This document shows positions 45,961-63,000 of a stretch of 64,000 bases of DNA, one piece after another; the first letter of the stretch is position 1, and every line of letters starts with the position of its first letter. Source of the stretch: Parasponia andersonii (Eukaryota; Streptophyta; Magnoliopsida; Rosales; Cannabaceae); contig JXTB01000170.1 of assembly GCA_002914805.1 (NCBI GenBank), forward strand, positions 700,330 through 764,329. Direction: 5' to 3'. The notes below the pieces were generated by a model, which was given only the letters and a program-made list of their open reading frames with translations, did no database searches and was not told the DNA's origin. The position numbers and the translations under genes were made by a program.

Positions 45961-48238
45961 TCTAGGAAATTAAAATATTATTAATAATTACAATATTAAT
46001 TCAAAATTTAGATGAAAACTTATAAATAACTGTCATAAAAATAAAATACAAATTAATTGTTATAGATAGAAAGCGATAAAGAAAAATACATGAATCTAAA
46101 GTTTGAGAGAAATAATCACACAGACATAAAAAAAAACTACAATCATCTTGAAAGTGTGCACATGTTGCGTGCCCTATGTGAGGTCTCAAAAGTGGCAAGA
46201 GAAAATGCTCCTAAGCACCTGAAGCCGATTTAAACATAACTTAATACCCAATAGAACAAAATATAAATATCAAATTTCGCAAAATAACATAACCATATTA
46301 TAATTAGAAAGAGAGTAACGTTTCTCAAGCTGAAGAATAACTCAAGCATGTAATACTTAATAAGCTCCAATGTGTGTAGATAACTTAAATTTCACACTAG
46401 AACGAACAAACTGAAACATAAAATAAGTTTGTTTTAAAATTCATGAAAAGAAAAAAAAAAAAAAAAAATCACATACTTTGTAGAGAAAAGGACACATATA
46501 TGACCAATTTGGGCTATTTTGGACAATTTTAGGACCACCTCTAATAATAAGTTTTCTATGACAAAATATTAAAGTCTACACATATGAAAACACTAAAATG
46601 CTCTAACCAAACCCTTAGCCAATACCTCAAAAACGCTAACATGATCCTTGACTAATATGATCCTACCCTACACACTTCTCTGTAAAACCCACTTGACTTC
46701 AGGAAGAAATATTTGACCTAAGGTCAGATATTTCTTGACTTGAGATTAATTGAATCTTAACTACATGGCAAATATTTCGTTACATAAAGTCATAAATCAT
46801 TTAGCTTACTTTAGTTACATAAGGTCATGAATCATTTAGCTTGTTGGGGGTTAAGTTGTACTTGATTTTAGGTCAAATAAAATTGGATCTGTTGTATGCT
46901 TGATTAGTTCATTTAGTTGATTTAACTTAATTTTTCTATTTGCCATTAAATATATAGAATTCCTTATGTTCGACCATGAAAATCACTGAAATCTGCCATT
47001 AAACTCAAAAAATTGTTCACCTAAATCCGTACAATTTATTTTTCTCATCTAAAGAAATACAGAAAGTCTTAAAATGACAAAAACAAAGTCAAGTGAAGGT
47101 AAGAAAGTGTTTACAAAATCTACAGTCATGACGTTAGCAGGAAGAATAAGAAAGTCAGCATTTAAGTCTCCATTGTCGAAAAAAAAAAGTCTATCTAAGT
47201 CCTTATTTATATTTTTGTTGCCTACTATTTCAGGTCAAGTAGTTTTGACCCAAGGTCAAGTACTACTAGACCCACATGATCTGGGGTCAAGGACTAGTTA
47301 AGTAGTTTTCGTGGGGTCAAGGGCTAATTAAGTAATTTTTAACCTCACATCTAGTAGTTCAAAACTCCTAGTAAAGTAGTAGTAGTAGTAATTGACTTAA
47401 GATCAAATAGCTCTTGCCTTGAACTACTTGATCTGAGACGTCTATATTACTATTACACGAAGAAGTTGAATAATTCAACAAAAATACTTTCGGATCAAGT
47501 AGTTCTTACTCTGAGATCATAAACTACTTGACCTGTAACGTCTAAATTACTATTACATGAAAAAGATGAATAGTTCAAGAATAATATATAAATATTTCAA
47601 CATAATATTTTTTAAATCACTGTTATAGACCGCTTTCAATGTTGATCACTCATTATTAAATATTTCATGAAATAAGATCCAAATTTTTTAAATACCAAAG
47701 CTCCAAAATAAGATCTAAGCAATAAGTTTTGCTCTTTTTTCCAATTAAGAATGCTTTGATCAAAAAAGAAAAAATAAATAATCTAATGAGGAGAGAAAGA
47801 ACATGGTTATAAAAGGAAGAGAGAGAAACAAATACGATAGCGGAGAGAAAAAAGAAAGAAAATTAAAAAAAAAGTGCTTTTGGTGCATTAAATGTTCACA
47901 CTAACTTCCACGTATCTGCGAGGGATAATTTTAGAAAGCTTTCATTTTTCTATCCATTAACTCAAAACGTTGGTCCTATCTACGTCTAAAAAACTTACAT
48001 GTCCAAAAAACTTCAACAAGAGCCCAAATTAGTCCTATTTGTGTGTCCTTTTCTCTACTTTATAAAACATAAACTCAAATCCAATGGAACAAGAACTCAT
48101 GGGCTATCAATGCAAAGTTTCTCTTTCTTATTTTTCTTCTTATAGTTCGTTCATCTCCATGAGTATATTATGACCATCTCAAAACTTCTACAGGCAAAAA
48201 TAATCTTCTAAATAAACAAATGAAGAGACCAAAAAAAG
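45961..48238. other. AT-rich intergenic sequence with small tandem repeats
   Basis: No gene seen. A 35-bp unit is duplicated near 46781-46850 (TTACATAA-GTCAT-AATCATTTAGCTT). A roughly 100-bp unit is duplicated at about 47423 and 47523. The short ATG-initiated frame 47074-47301 is Lys/Ser-rich and shows no family signature. Confidence 0.5.
47410..47590. repeat. 100-bp tandem duplication
   Basis: ACTACTTGATCTGAGACGTC at 47423 recurs as ACTACTTGACCTGTAACGTC at 47523, with homology continuing (ATTACTATTACA, GATGAATA). Related GGTCAAGTAGTT words also occur at 47230-47300, some inverted. Confidence 0.65.
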
Positions 48239-48247
48239 TAAAATGTA

Positions 48248-49064
48248 GGGAAATTATAACTAAAATACTCTCAATTTTGAAAAAATGTGAAAAAAAATTT
48301 TGTGCTTTTGAAAATTTAAAATAAGTATTTTCTATTTAATAAAAATTATCACTAAAATATCCTATGTTTTAAAAAAGTATGAAAAACCCCTTATATTATT
48401 AAAAATTCAAAATAAATATCTTCTACTTGAATTATTATATCATTTACTATCTTTGACCAATCAAAAGTTTAAAAAAAAAATAGTAAAATTAATATTTTAC
48501 TCTTTATTATATTAATTAAAGACACATACCATCATTGAAAATGAGAGAATAAAGAATACATATGGTCTAAAAAATCTTCCCCCCATAGTTATAACACAAA
48601 TCTAAAAAAGAAAAAAAAAAACCTCAAAATTTTTGGAAATTTTTGTCACTTATGAAATTTTCAAAAATTTTAGATTTCTTTTTTCTTTTCTAAATATGTG
48701 CCACAACAATGGAGAAAAGAGCTTTTTTTTTTTTTGTAAGATTTTTTAGATCATGTGCATTTTCTCTTCCTTTATTTTCAAGTTTGATGTGCTTCTTAAA
48801 AACTTATAATATGGATATAATGTTAATTTTACTAATTTCTTTGAAACTTTTGACTAGTCAAAGGTAGCAAATAATATGATAATTCAAATAAAATGTATTT
48901 ATTTTAAATTTTTAATAATATAAGAATTTTTTTATACTTTTTTAAAATAGAGAGTATTTTAGTGATAATTTTCGTTAAATAGAAAGTACTTATTTTGAAT
49001 TTTAAAAAACACAAGATTTTTTCACATTTTTCCAAAACAAAGGATATTTTAGTGATAATTTCCC
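48248..49064. mobile_element. Foldback (Mutator-like MITE) element with about 390-bp inverted arms
   Basis: The left end GGGAAATTATAACTAAAATA (48248) is matched by the inverted right end TATTTTAGTGATAATTTCCC (49064). Reverse-complement similarity continues almost to the centre near 48645-48655, for example left AATAAGTATTTTCTATTTAA against right TTAAATAGAAAGTACTTATT. The flanks TAAAATGTA (48239-48247) and TAAAAAGTA (49065-49073) agree at 8 of 9 positions, fitting the 9-bp target duplication of Mutator-like elements. There is no coding sequence, so any transposase would act in trans. A transcript would fold into one long hairpin. Confidence 0.8.
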
Positions 49065-49073
49065 TAAAAAGTA

Positions 49074-49599
49074 TAGATCTGCTTATATTGATTTTCAGCT
49101 CAAATCACTAAAATATATAAATAAACAAATCAACAACAAAAAGAAAATTATTTTTTTAAAAAAAAAGATTATTAATATAAGAAATCATATAAAACCATTC
49201 CAAGATCCCAAACACAACATATATGCACACACCATGAAACCAAGTAATTACTACTCATCTTCGTCCTTTTCTTGTCATCAAACCATAATGTCCTTTTGTC
49301 AATTTATATCTACACAGCTTTAAGATTTATCTAGGTACAAATCAAAAGCACCTAACAAGGAATTAGCATCCACCACTCACAGTTTCTCAATACACAAACC
49401 AAAGTATACATATATATAATAAACACACATATGTACACTGTCAAATACTTTTGACTATTCACTATCAACAAACCGAAAGGGATCCATCAAAGAATTGTAT
49501 ACATACAAACCTTAATATTCGTGGAAATTAGACCCCGCGCCCTTTTTTGGCTTTATTTTTTTTGAAAAATCAAACTTAAGTAATGATCTCTACTTATTA
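49074..49599. other. AT-rich intergenic sequence
   Basis: Nothing beyond homopolymer runs is seen here. Confidence 0.5.
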
Positions 49600-49748
49600 C
49601 AAATTAAAAGGAAATACATACTATTATATAATCCTCACCCTACTTGATTAGGGATAATAGGTCTTCACGTCTACCCCTAGTATGACTTGAACCTAGAACC
49701 AAAATCTTAGGTAGTGAGTGCTCTTACCATTTGAGCTAACTCACTTTA
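49600..49748 (-). repeat. tRNA-derived SINE
   Basis: On the minus strand a polymerase III promoter is visible: an A box (TAGCTCAAATGGTAAGAG, 49738-49721) preceded by a tRNA-like 5' end, and a B box (GGTTCAAGTC, 49693-49684). A non-tRNA body (TACTAGGGGTAGACGTGAAG) follows. The tRNA-like part lacks a proper acceptor stem and anticodon arm, so it is not a tRNA gene. The 3' end and target duplication are unclear. Confidence 0.65.
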
Positions 49749-49872
49749 TCAATGCCTCTTTTTAGGCTGGGTACATCCAAATTATCCGTTTTTATTTTGT
49801 CCAATAAATTGGAACTCATTTTTTAAAAGTTTTACCAAATTTGCCCTTGGGCCAATTTTCTCAACTCAGTTT

Positions 49873-50470
49873 GTAAATAACTAGTTTCGGAAGTAATAAT
49901 ATACAACTTGTTCACTTCTAAGCTTAAAAAGAACCAAAACTATAAACAACTGGTATAATCTAAAGATTTGTTTTGGCTATAATTAACTTTTTTTTCCGAT
50001 AACTGTAAACAAGAAATTTCATCTTCTATTAGAAAGACAAAAATATAAATAACTGATTTCAGAAGTAATAATAAATAACTTGTTCACTTCTAAACTTAAA
50101 AAGAACTTAAACTATAAATAACGGATATAATTTATAGATTGCTTTAGCTATAATTAACTTTTTTTTTTCTGATAACTGTAAACAATAAGTTTCAACTGTT
50201 ATTAGAGAAATAAAAATGTAAATAACTAGTTTCAAAAGTAATAGAAACAAGTTGTTCACTTCTAAGCTTAAAAAAGTCCTAAACTGTAAACAATTGCTAT
50301 AATCTATAAATCTGTTTTAGCTATAATTAACTTTTTTTTTCTCGATAATTGTAAACAAGAAGTTTTAATCTCTATTAAAGAGACCAATATAAATAACTGG
50401 TTTTGAAAGAAATAGTAAATAACTTATTTATATCTAAGCTTAAAAAGAACCCAAACTGTAAATAACTGTT
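49873..50470. repeat. 172-bp tandem array, about 3.5 copies
   Basis: Unit starts are recognised by TAAATAACT followed by GGTTT or AGTTT at 49874, 50046, 50219 and 50390, giving periods of 172, 173 and 171 bp. Shared internal blocks are CTTGTTCACTTCTAAGCTTA and GCTATAATTAACTTTTTTTT. Copies are clearly diverged. No coding function is visible. Confidence 0.8.
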
Positions 50471-50827
50471 TTACATTTGTATTTAAGTTTATGAACGTAT
50501 TAATTCTATTATTCATTCGTATAAGAAATAAAACCTAATTAATAACAAAATAGCTCACTGTTTACATCCATAAATACAATTGTAAACTATCAAAAAAATG
50601 CATAATTTATAAGAAATAGTTCATTATTGAATTACTTACTATTTCTCTCTCTAAAGATATAATGAAGATGATGAAAAGCTTGCATTAATTTCCTATGACC
50701 GATTTTGTGCCTGAATATTCAACAATAGCTTCAATTCTGAGTTTTATCGACAAAAATATCTGTAGTAAGTTGGTTTTTTCGATGAATTGACTACAAAATC
50801 CACTCTAAGCCGATTTATTTAATGAAA

Positions 50828-50975
50828 ATGATGATTAGAGAGAGAAAAAGATAAAAACAAGAGAGTCTTGCAATTTTAGAGAGAGAGGAGAGAGATTTTG
50901 ACTATTTTTAAAGAGCGAGAGAGAGGAGAGAGTTCGGCCATTTTCAGAGAGAAAAGGAAGAGAGACCATGAAAGT
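50828..50975. repeat. GA-rich microsatellite with an internal duplication
   Basis: Runs of GAGAGA and GGAGAGAG are separated by two similar spacers (GATTTTGACTATTTTTA and GTTCGGCCATTTTCA). On the minus strand this gives CT-rich text like a plant 5' leader, but no gene follows. Confidence 0.6.
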
Positions 50976-53131
50976 GTCTTCATTTTTAATTTTAAGGATA
51001 ATTTAGATAGTTTACAAATAAAAAAAAGTACGAGTAGAAGGTTATAAAAAAATGGGTACAAGGATAAATGCCAAATTTCCCCTTAATATTCCCAATTCAT
51101 AAATCAAAACGTCGTAACAGAGAATTTAGATCTCTATCACAAAAACTAAATAGTCCGGATAATGAGTTACAAAATCATAGTGAATCCAAACCACGGTTTA
51201 CAGATTAATCTCAGCTATGAACTATGCCCATTTGCTAAGTTTAAACGAAAACAAGCTTTAGAGTTCAGTAGTTTAAACTAGGCAGCAAAGAATTCTCCAA
51301 ATTGGAAAAATAATCGATCAAGCAACCAATTAGCTTCTAATCTAATGTAACAATTAAGAAAGTGGAAGGCTACTCAAAGAGCATAGCTATAGAAGCTCAC
51401 AAAAGCTGGAAAATATATCAAAATTAAAGCTTAAAAGGGTGGTGTTAACAATAATCCCTAAGAAAGAAAGAAGTCCAACCAATATCCATATATGGAATAA
51501 GGTAAACTTTCCATAAATTGCAATTTTTTTTATTTTTCCTTTTGACAGAGCCATAATAATTAGTCTAGTTACTCAATTATAACTCTAATTGTCTTCAAAC
51601 ACCCATTAGTGCACTCTCTTCACCCAAAAAAACTACACACACAAACCCAGGTATGTATTCGTAAAGAAAACTCAAACCACTTTCAGTTTGATTATAACAA
51701 TAAATAATTTGTAAAACAAGATAAGATCATCAAATATGGATAATAAAAAATATATATAGATAGACTTCATCAAGCAATTTTAGGGCTATTATTAAAGGAA
51801 GAATTTATAGAACGTAGTTTTCCTAGATTTAACATTTCCCGATCAAATTCCCTTAATGTTGTCCCTCAAATGCTAGAAAGCCTTTTCCAACTACGAACTT
51901 GTTTTCACTACCCGATTGCTTACGAGTTTCAAACTTATAACACACCCTCCTGTAATCAACTAAGTGAAAAACAAAAAACAACCAAATTAAAGCATGAGAG
52001 AGTGAGAGAGCAACACAAATTACACAGTATAATCAAACCAAAAAACAACCATTTCCACAAATTACAGAACAAAACAGAGGTTTAGGATTCTATAATACTA
52101 ATAACAATCAGAATTTGTTCAGAAATAAAAGAGAAAAAGGAAAACTGAAGCTAACCGTAATCACATCCAAACACCAGCGCATACAACTCACCCACAGTAA
52201 CTAGCACAGTTGTTTCCCGTAAAATTTCAGCCAGTCTTAAGCACATATTACCCAGTCTTGAGGAATATCCTTAGAAGTTTCACCAAAAAAAAAAAAAAAA
52301 AAACCAGCATTTGAAAAGGGAAGAGCCAGGTACCAAACTAAAATATAGCTTGAAATACAATTTCCTAATTCAAAGCTTAGACCATTTACATTCTTAGATC
52401 TGAACCTTGTTCTGAGTAACTTTCAGATCGATACTTTCATGCAGTTATAGAGCTCCACTAACCAAGACAAAGCCAATAACATTAACTCCAAGATTTTCCA
52501 AACTTAACAGTGAGACAAAATTATGTCATAATTCAATTAAACTGTTAAGTCAGACTACTCCTTTGTTAAGACATCATACCAAATTTGCAGAACTTAATAC
52601 AAATAGATGAAAAACATAAAAAAAAAAGAGATCAGAATTTTGTCGTGATTCAACACAATTAAGTTATGTCTACATTTACCGGACCTAGTCTAACAAGTAA
52701 TCAATCTACTATAAATATGAGTAAAGTATAAATATAGGTCTTATACGTACGATCTAGAACTCGTTTCTGATCTTACCACTGATTTGAACTCCGATTTTCT
52801 TCGTGGAAGTTGCTTCTTCAATATTTTGCTGAACTCCCTCCAATTGCCGTTGATAAGCTTCCCAGCTCGTAAGATAACACGTTGATGAACTCCCTCTAAT
52901 TGTTAAGAATGCATTGCCTAAAGATTTCCCATTTCATTTTAATATCCCCAACAGTGAATTTATACTGAGCAGAGCTCAAAGACTCAACACCATACAACCG
53001 AATGTAATTACCAAAATCCTCTTATTTCTTAATATGTGCCAATCGATAGATAGTTTATACCATATGTATGGCACTTTCTGAGATCACATTTTCTCATAAG
53101 CATAAATATATATAATACATTTTTTTTTTTT
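50976..53131. other. Intergenic sequence downstream of the subtilase
   Basis: No gene supported. A 40-codon open stretch on the minus strand at about 53010-52890 (YGVESLSSAQYKFTVG) is flanked by stops and has no family I recognise. A 19-A run lies at about 52286-52304. The subtilase 3' UTR should occupy the part next to 53131. Confidence 0.5.
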
Positions 53132-57547
<4,416 letters not shown>

Positions 57548-57744
57548 CTGAAAAATGTGCATATGCAATTAATTAGCTCCCATAAACAAGAAAATATGAA
57601 GCGTTAAATTTATCCCCATTATACAACTGTGTTATATAGAAGTAATACTTAATGACTTAATTTAATTGAGTGACAAATATTCTTTCATTTTCAATTTAGA
57701 TTTAAATAAATGTCACCTTTTGTCTAGCTAACTAGTAGCTACTT
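57548..57744 (-). other. Part of subtilase intron 1
   Basis: Upstream of the acceptor at 57548 (TTTTTCAG) the minus strand is AT-rich and intron-like, with no initiating exon before the LARD LTR at 57745. Subtilases of this type normally have a short first exon with the signal peptide, expected farther to the right. Confidence 0.6.
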
Positions 57745-60077
57745 TGTAAAATCCTAGCTTTTTTAAGGGTAATATGGTCATTTGGTCAGATTTTTTTTTT
57801 CCAAAAAACAAACTAATTAAATATATATATAGACATTACACACACACTCTCTCTCTTCCCTTCGTCCCTCCCCCTCCCAATTCACTCCCTCATTCTCGCT
57901 CTCTCTCTCATTCTCTCAGCCGAAGGAGCGCCGCTGCCACCTCACCCATCATCCGGCCAGACCAGCTACTGGCAAAGCTCCCCCACGCCACCTACCGCCC
58001 ACGCCACTGATCCCCGATTACCGCCGAGCTCGACATCGCTGGAAAACACCATTTCTGGCCACGGGGAGTTTCGATTTCCGGTGACAATTTCGACCGTTTT
58101 AGATCGCGTTCTTAGGCTCGTTAGATTCGTATCGTCGAGCGAAACCTCAAGGTACATATTTCACGATCCCATTTTGGCCGGTTTGAAAGTTGTCTTTTTT
58201 GGATATTTTGAGTTTTGAATTTTAGTTTTCGATCCAACTATTAGATTTCGTTTTTATTGTCATTTTTAGAATGTATTCAGAAAATGGAGAAGTTTGATGT
58301 ATATATTAACTATATTTGATGACCGGTACGAAAATCAATATCTAACGGCTTAGATTTTATTTAGTTTCATATGTCACCAGTCCAGTGTCAGTCCAGACCC
58401 GAATTGGTCGAGTTATATGTCTAACTTAGCTATTTTGGATATTAGGAATTTAATGGAGAGTTATGTTCATTGATTCGAAGCTCCGTTGAGAAGTTAGCTT
58501 TTCCCAAGTGAGCGATCGAGGGCGTGGAATTGGTTTCCGACCCTCCGAGTGATCGTCCAATGGCACTTTAAGCAGCCAATAGCATGGTATCGCTATTCTA
58601 GTGAGGTAGGGATTCAGTTACCTTTCTTTTACGTCGTTTGTGAATAAAACTTATTTTCTGCAATATATGAGAACAAACGTGATTTTATAACTTTTAAATA
58701 TCTATGATGGTATGATACATATATTGGATTGCTCTGAGATTTTTCTGAGTGCAGGTTATTTTTATGTATGTTAAAATAGGGTCGTTATGCTACCCATTTT
58801 TTTATAAAATTTAATTAACTATTTTATTAAAAAAATCAGAGTATCATCTGAACTTAAATTACTGCATGGTTACTTTTACACATCAGTTCAGAGTACACAT
58901 GTCATAAGATCACACATGAGTCCCAGGTTAGCATCATGAGATTTTTTACAGTGTGGCGCTGCGGCCCCACCGACGGTGAGAATCCGTGAACCCGCACGGG
59001 GTATTTCTTCTGATTACCTCCCCATTTAGCAGGTGTAGGCAATGTGGTTGCCCCTTCAGGTTTGGTAGGCGACACACGGGTGTCTCCTCCAGTTATGGGC
59101 TCGGTGCCAAGCAGGTTGTATGACACACGTAGTGCCAACACTCTAGTTTCCATTGATGAGAGATGGTGAACTCATGGGTATGAATAGATTCGTGTCATGT
59201 ATTTGTGGACTGATTGATTTTTTGATATCATATTTTCTATGTATCTATATATGTATATATATATATATGTATGTGATGATGAACTATTGATTTTGGATAA
59301 TGTATTTCTATATATATATATATATATATATACAAATTATCAGCTTTAGAAATGAACATGTATAAGTACATAAACATGGTATTGCAAAAAGGGTGTTTTT
59401 AGACTAAACTGACCATGCATGAGCTTTCCATCACTAAAAGAGTTTTTACATGAGGTAACAGCTTTCCTACTGAGCTCTCGAGCTCACCCCTCATATTTTC
59501 CTCCCTTTCAGATGATCATTCATTCAAGTCAATCCTCTCGATGGCCAGGTAAGTCACTTGCTTTACGTTGCGGTCTTATTCCTATTCCTTTTCGGTTAGT
59601 TCTTATAACTTGTTCCATTCTTTTCGTTTTTAACTGTTTAGCCAAGTTTGTTGTCAATGCTAAGTGAATGTATGAGGATGTATTTACTACTATTTGAGGA
59701 TTTAGTATATAAATGAGCCCCTATAGTTCACAAGGAGCATATTTTTAAAATTTTAAGTACTTGGAATTTTAATTAATTCTGTAAATCAATTCTTGGACTC
59801 TCAAGGTTTATGAACTTCATTTTAATCAATATTTGAGTTTTTATTAAACCAAGTTTTCGTACAAATTAACTATATTTTTCTTGGATTCTAATTGGTGTTT
59901 CTTTCTGAGTAAACTAAATTAAAGATGAACCTCTTTCATAAAGAATTTCCAACGATTTGAGGACTAAAATGAAAATCCAAGTACTCAATTTTCTCTGAAT
60001 TTTGTAAAATTCTTTATTTATATTAATTTATACTCAAAATTACCAAAAAGTCACGGATTAGGATTCGGGTTGTGATA
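57745..60077 (+). repeat. 5' LTR of LARD copy 2
   Basis: This 2,333-bp LTR starts TGTAAAATCCTAG, repeated at 63411. A TATA-like run (ATATATATATAGACATTACA, about 57818-57837) is followed by a CT-rich leader (57840-57925), a likely promoter and start region. A GC-rich block follows at 57915-58140. It ends GGGTTGTGATA. Confidence 0.82.
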
Positions 60078-63000
60078 GAATTGGTAGCAAAGCACGACTT
60101 CAGATCCATCTGGAATCATGTCTTTGTTAATTTTTAGTATTTAAAATTATTTTGGAAATGGTTTTGATAAATATCTTATACAACACTTAGGAACTAGCTA
60201 GATAAATTGTTGTTGTTTCTACTCCTTCCAAGTTCTCTCTTAAACCTCTTTAAGTTGAAATTCTTGTGTCCTTAGGATGGTGATTTTCCAGAAATTTTAG
60301 TCTCGGATGTGTCAGATTTGACATGAGACTATTGATATCTACTCTTAATGTAATTCTTCATTTCGAATGGATGTTCGTTCTTATACTCTTCCGTCCATTC
60401 AGGTTGTAGGCTATATAAACCTCGTAAGTTCTAAGGTAGTAATCCGATATCTTGCATCTTGGTTGTTGTGTTTTTACTTCTCCTATGGATTATCTATGTA
60501 TTGTCCCTCAGGTTTTGGTTATCACTTTTGATTGCAAAATTTGTTTGTGGTTGTTTTTACTTAAGGATTTCTGCTTATGATGTATTGGTGTTTATGTGAT
60601 GGAGATTTTATTTTCTTGGAATTGATATCTTCATGATTATTTGATTTGAATATCTTATGACTTGGTCCTATGTTTTAGTGTCTGTATTAAGGATACTTTT
60701 ACATAGCATACTCATGATTAAGTAATTACTTTAGTGATTTAAGATATTGTCTAACTATTGTAATTGCATTTCTTTAGTTTCACCAAGTTTCATTATTGTA
60801 GTTCTTTGGTTGAGAATTCTTGACTTGTTGAAAGTTTGGTTGGATTTTAAAAATCAGGTCATTTAGTTTTGGAACTTTTAAAAATGCCAAGTTGACAATT
60901 AGCATTTTGAATGATGTAGATCTTGTATTTGACTAAGGTGACATACTTGTTTTCAAAGAAATTATGGACATTTTTAAACTTGAGCATTGGTTGGGTGAAA
61001 GTAATACACTTTTTCAAATGATGTATTGCTTTAAATTAAAATGCTACTTTGAGACTAAAATTTACAAAGCCACCTAACCTATTTGTATACTAGCAAGATT
61101 TTGTTTTACGATTAGAAGTGTTGATTTGAAAGATCTTTAGACCAAAGTAATTTGTTTTTATAAATGTATATTCATAAATTAAACTTTTCAAGTTCCATTT
61201 TAAACTTTGGGCTTAGTAGATTACTAAGCATTTTCCAATCCCTACTTAATACTTGATTTGAGATCAAATAAATGCTTTCGTAAATTGATTCATAAGTCTG
61301 ACTACTCGGAAAACTTTGGTGTGGATTGAAAATAAATTTTGGGAAAAATCTTTAGCTTCACGAGTATGTTTGAAGGTTTATACCTGTGATTTTTGTAGAA
61401 TATATTGCTTGGAGAATTAAATCTTGATTTTCAAATCAGTAAAAGGACATTGAGTTATATGCATTGGTTTTATATTTGACAGGTCTTGAGTGGTGCATGT
61501 TAGTGTGTGACTTCCTTCTTGAAAATTTGGTTGTAGTTTCCAAATTCATGTAGCCTATATATATATATTAATTAGTTTATTATGTCTCTAATAACTATTA
61601 ATATTTATTTTGGATGATTAAGTGAGAATTAGAGTTTGTTTTACCTACTTTAAGGAAATGTTTTGACAATGTTTCATACTTTAATATTTTCTACATCAGC
61701 TCAATTCTTTTTAAAAAAAAAGTGTGAACTTTCAAACATTTTGAGAAATCTGCTCAATTACTTTGGAAAGTATTTTATAACTCTACAAAGAACACCGCAT
61801 AATATTTAGTTATGATTTGGATTGAGGCCAAAATGTTTTATTAGTTTTGGAAGAAAAATTGACCATGGTAATTTAAATATGGCCTTATTTGTTATTTTAC
61901 CGAATAAGTGCAGTTTACGTAATAAATATCCATTTATTGATTGTGAAAAATATGCTAATGTCTTTTTCATACATTCCATGTTTGTTTTACTAAATGGTTA
62001 CTATGTATAACTCAACTTTATAGATTGATACTTAAGACTATTAGAGATTTTCATCATATATATATGGAATGAGACTTTTCTAAATGTTGATATTGAGTTG
62101 GATTTAAATCCCTTAATTTTTAAACTATATATAGCATGGTTATTGTTATATGACTAATAATAACTGGACTAAGACTACTCATAGATTTTACTTAGAGTCA
62201 TTGGACTCTACCTCTAAGTTGTGAAAGGGTACTCAAAGTTTAGGTTTGGTTTACCTTTAGCCAGGGAGAAACCATATTATGAACTAGTATAGTATTCCTC
62301 CACCCCAACACTTTTTAAATTCAATGTTTTTAAAAATATTTTTATTAAAAATTAAAATGAGGTTTCATGGGAGATAGGCGTCACTCGAGGTTGGTATCAG
62401 ACAGCCTATCTTATTAAAACCTTATTTCTGGGGTGTTAAGTGTGGATTTCAGTTGTCATGTGCATATTTCCAAGGTATTGGATTGCATCCATGGAGTTTT
62501 TCTTTATATCAAAGACTTGTAGAGTCTTTGGATTAGCTTTGCTTTAGTTTTCTACTAATGAGATTTTACACTAGGTAAGAGATTCGAAATGCTTTTGAAA
62601 TTTCTCATATTTGGATACTTGCATTTGAGATTGAAGTTTGCACTAATGTTTTATATTGGTGATTTCCTGTTTAAGTGTTATAGTCTTGTCCTTGACTAGA
62701 AGTAGTTTGTATTTGGTGTTATTCCTCGTACTAATCGGAGAGCAGAAAATGGTTATGAACCATTGAACGCCCTTTTTAACCTTCGACCTCTAAACTCATT
62801 CCTCTTGTGTGGTGTAATACAAAGATCCTTGTACTTCATTTTAAACTATATTCGATCATGTTCTGTGCATGTAAAAGAGACTCTTGTTAGTGTCATTGAC
62901 TCAAAAATTGTCTAGGACCGGGAACTAGTTGCAGATAAATAGGTATGTCCCAGGAGATTGTTGATCTGGTATGATTAAGGGGACGGTATTCTTATACCTG

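Noticed and set aside
47074..47301. 75-codon Lys/Ser-rich frame starting at an ATG
   Set aside because: It overlaps the GGTCAAGTAGTT repeats, has no recognisable domain and lies in AT-rich intergenic sequence.
49680..49748. tRNA gene
   Set aside because: A and B boxes are present, but no acceptor stem pairing or proper anticodon arm can be drawn. A SINE fits better.
49873..50470. Tandem array as a CRISPR-like array
   Set aside because: Whole 172-bp units are repeated with no short constant repeat separated by unique spacers, and the genome is eukaryotic.
49765..51090. A larger Mutator-like element bounded by CAAATTTG-type ends around the tandem array
   Set aside because: The similar segments at its two sides are in direct, not inverted, orientation and no target duplication is evident.
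52730..53020. Minus-strand open patches (YGVESLSSAQYKF, EEATSTKKIGVQISGK) just downstream of the subtilase
   Set aside because: They are interrupted by stops every 30-40 codons, show no clear splice sites and match no family I know. I did not annotate a gene.
57774..58157. Open frames in the GC-rich block of the LARD LTR
   Set aside because: The same block at 63588-63820 does not keep the same frame open. The region is an LTR leader, and no domain is recognisable.
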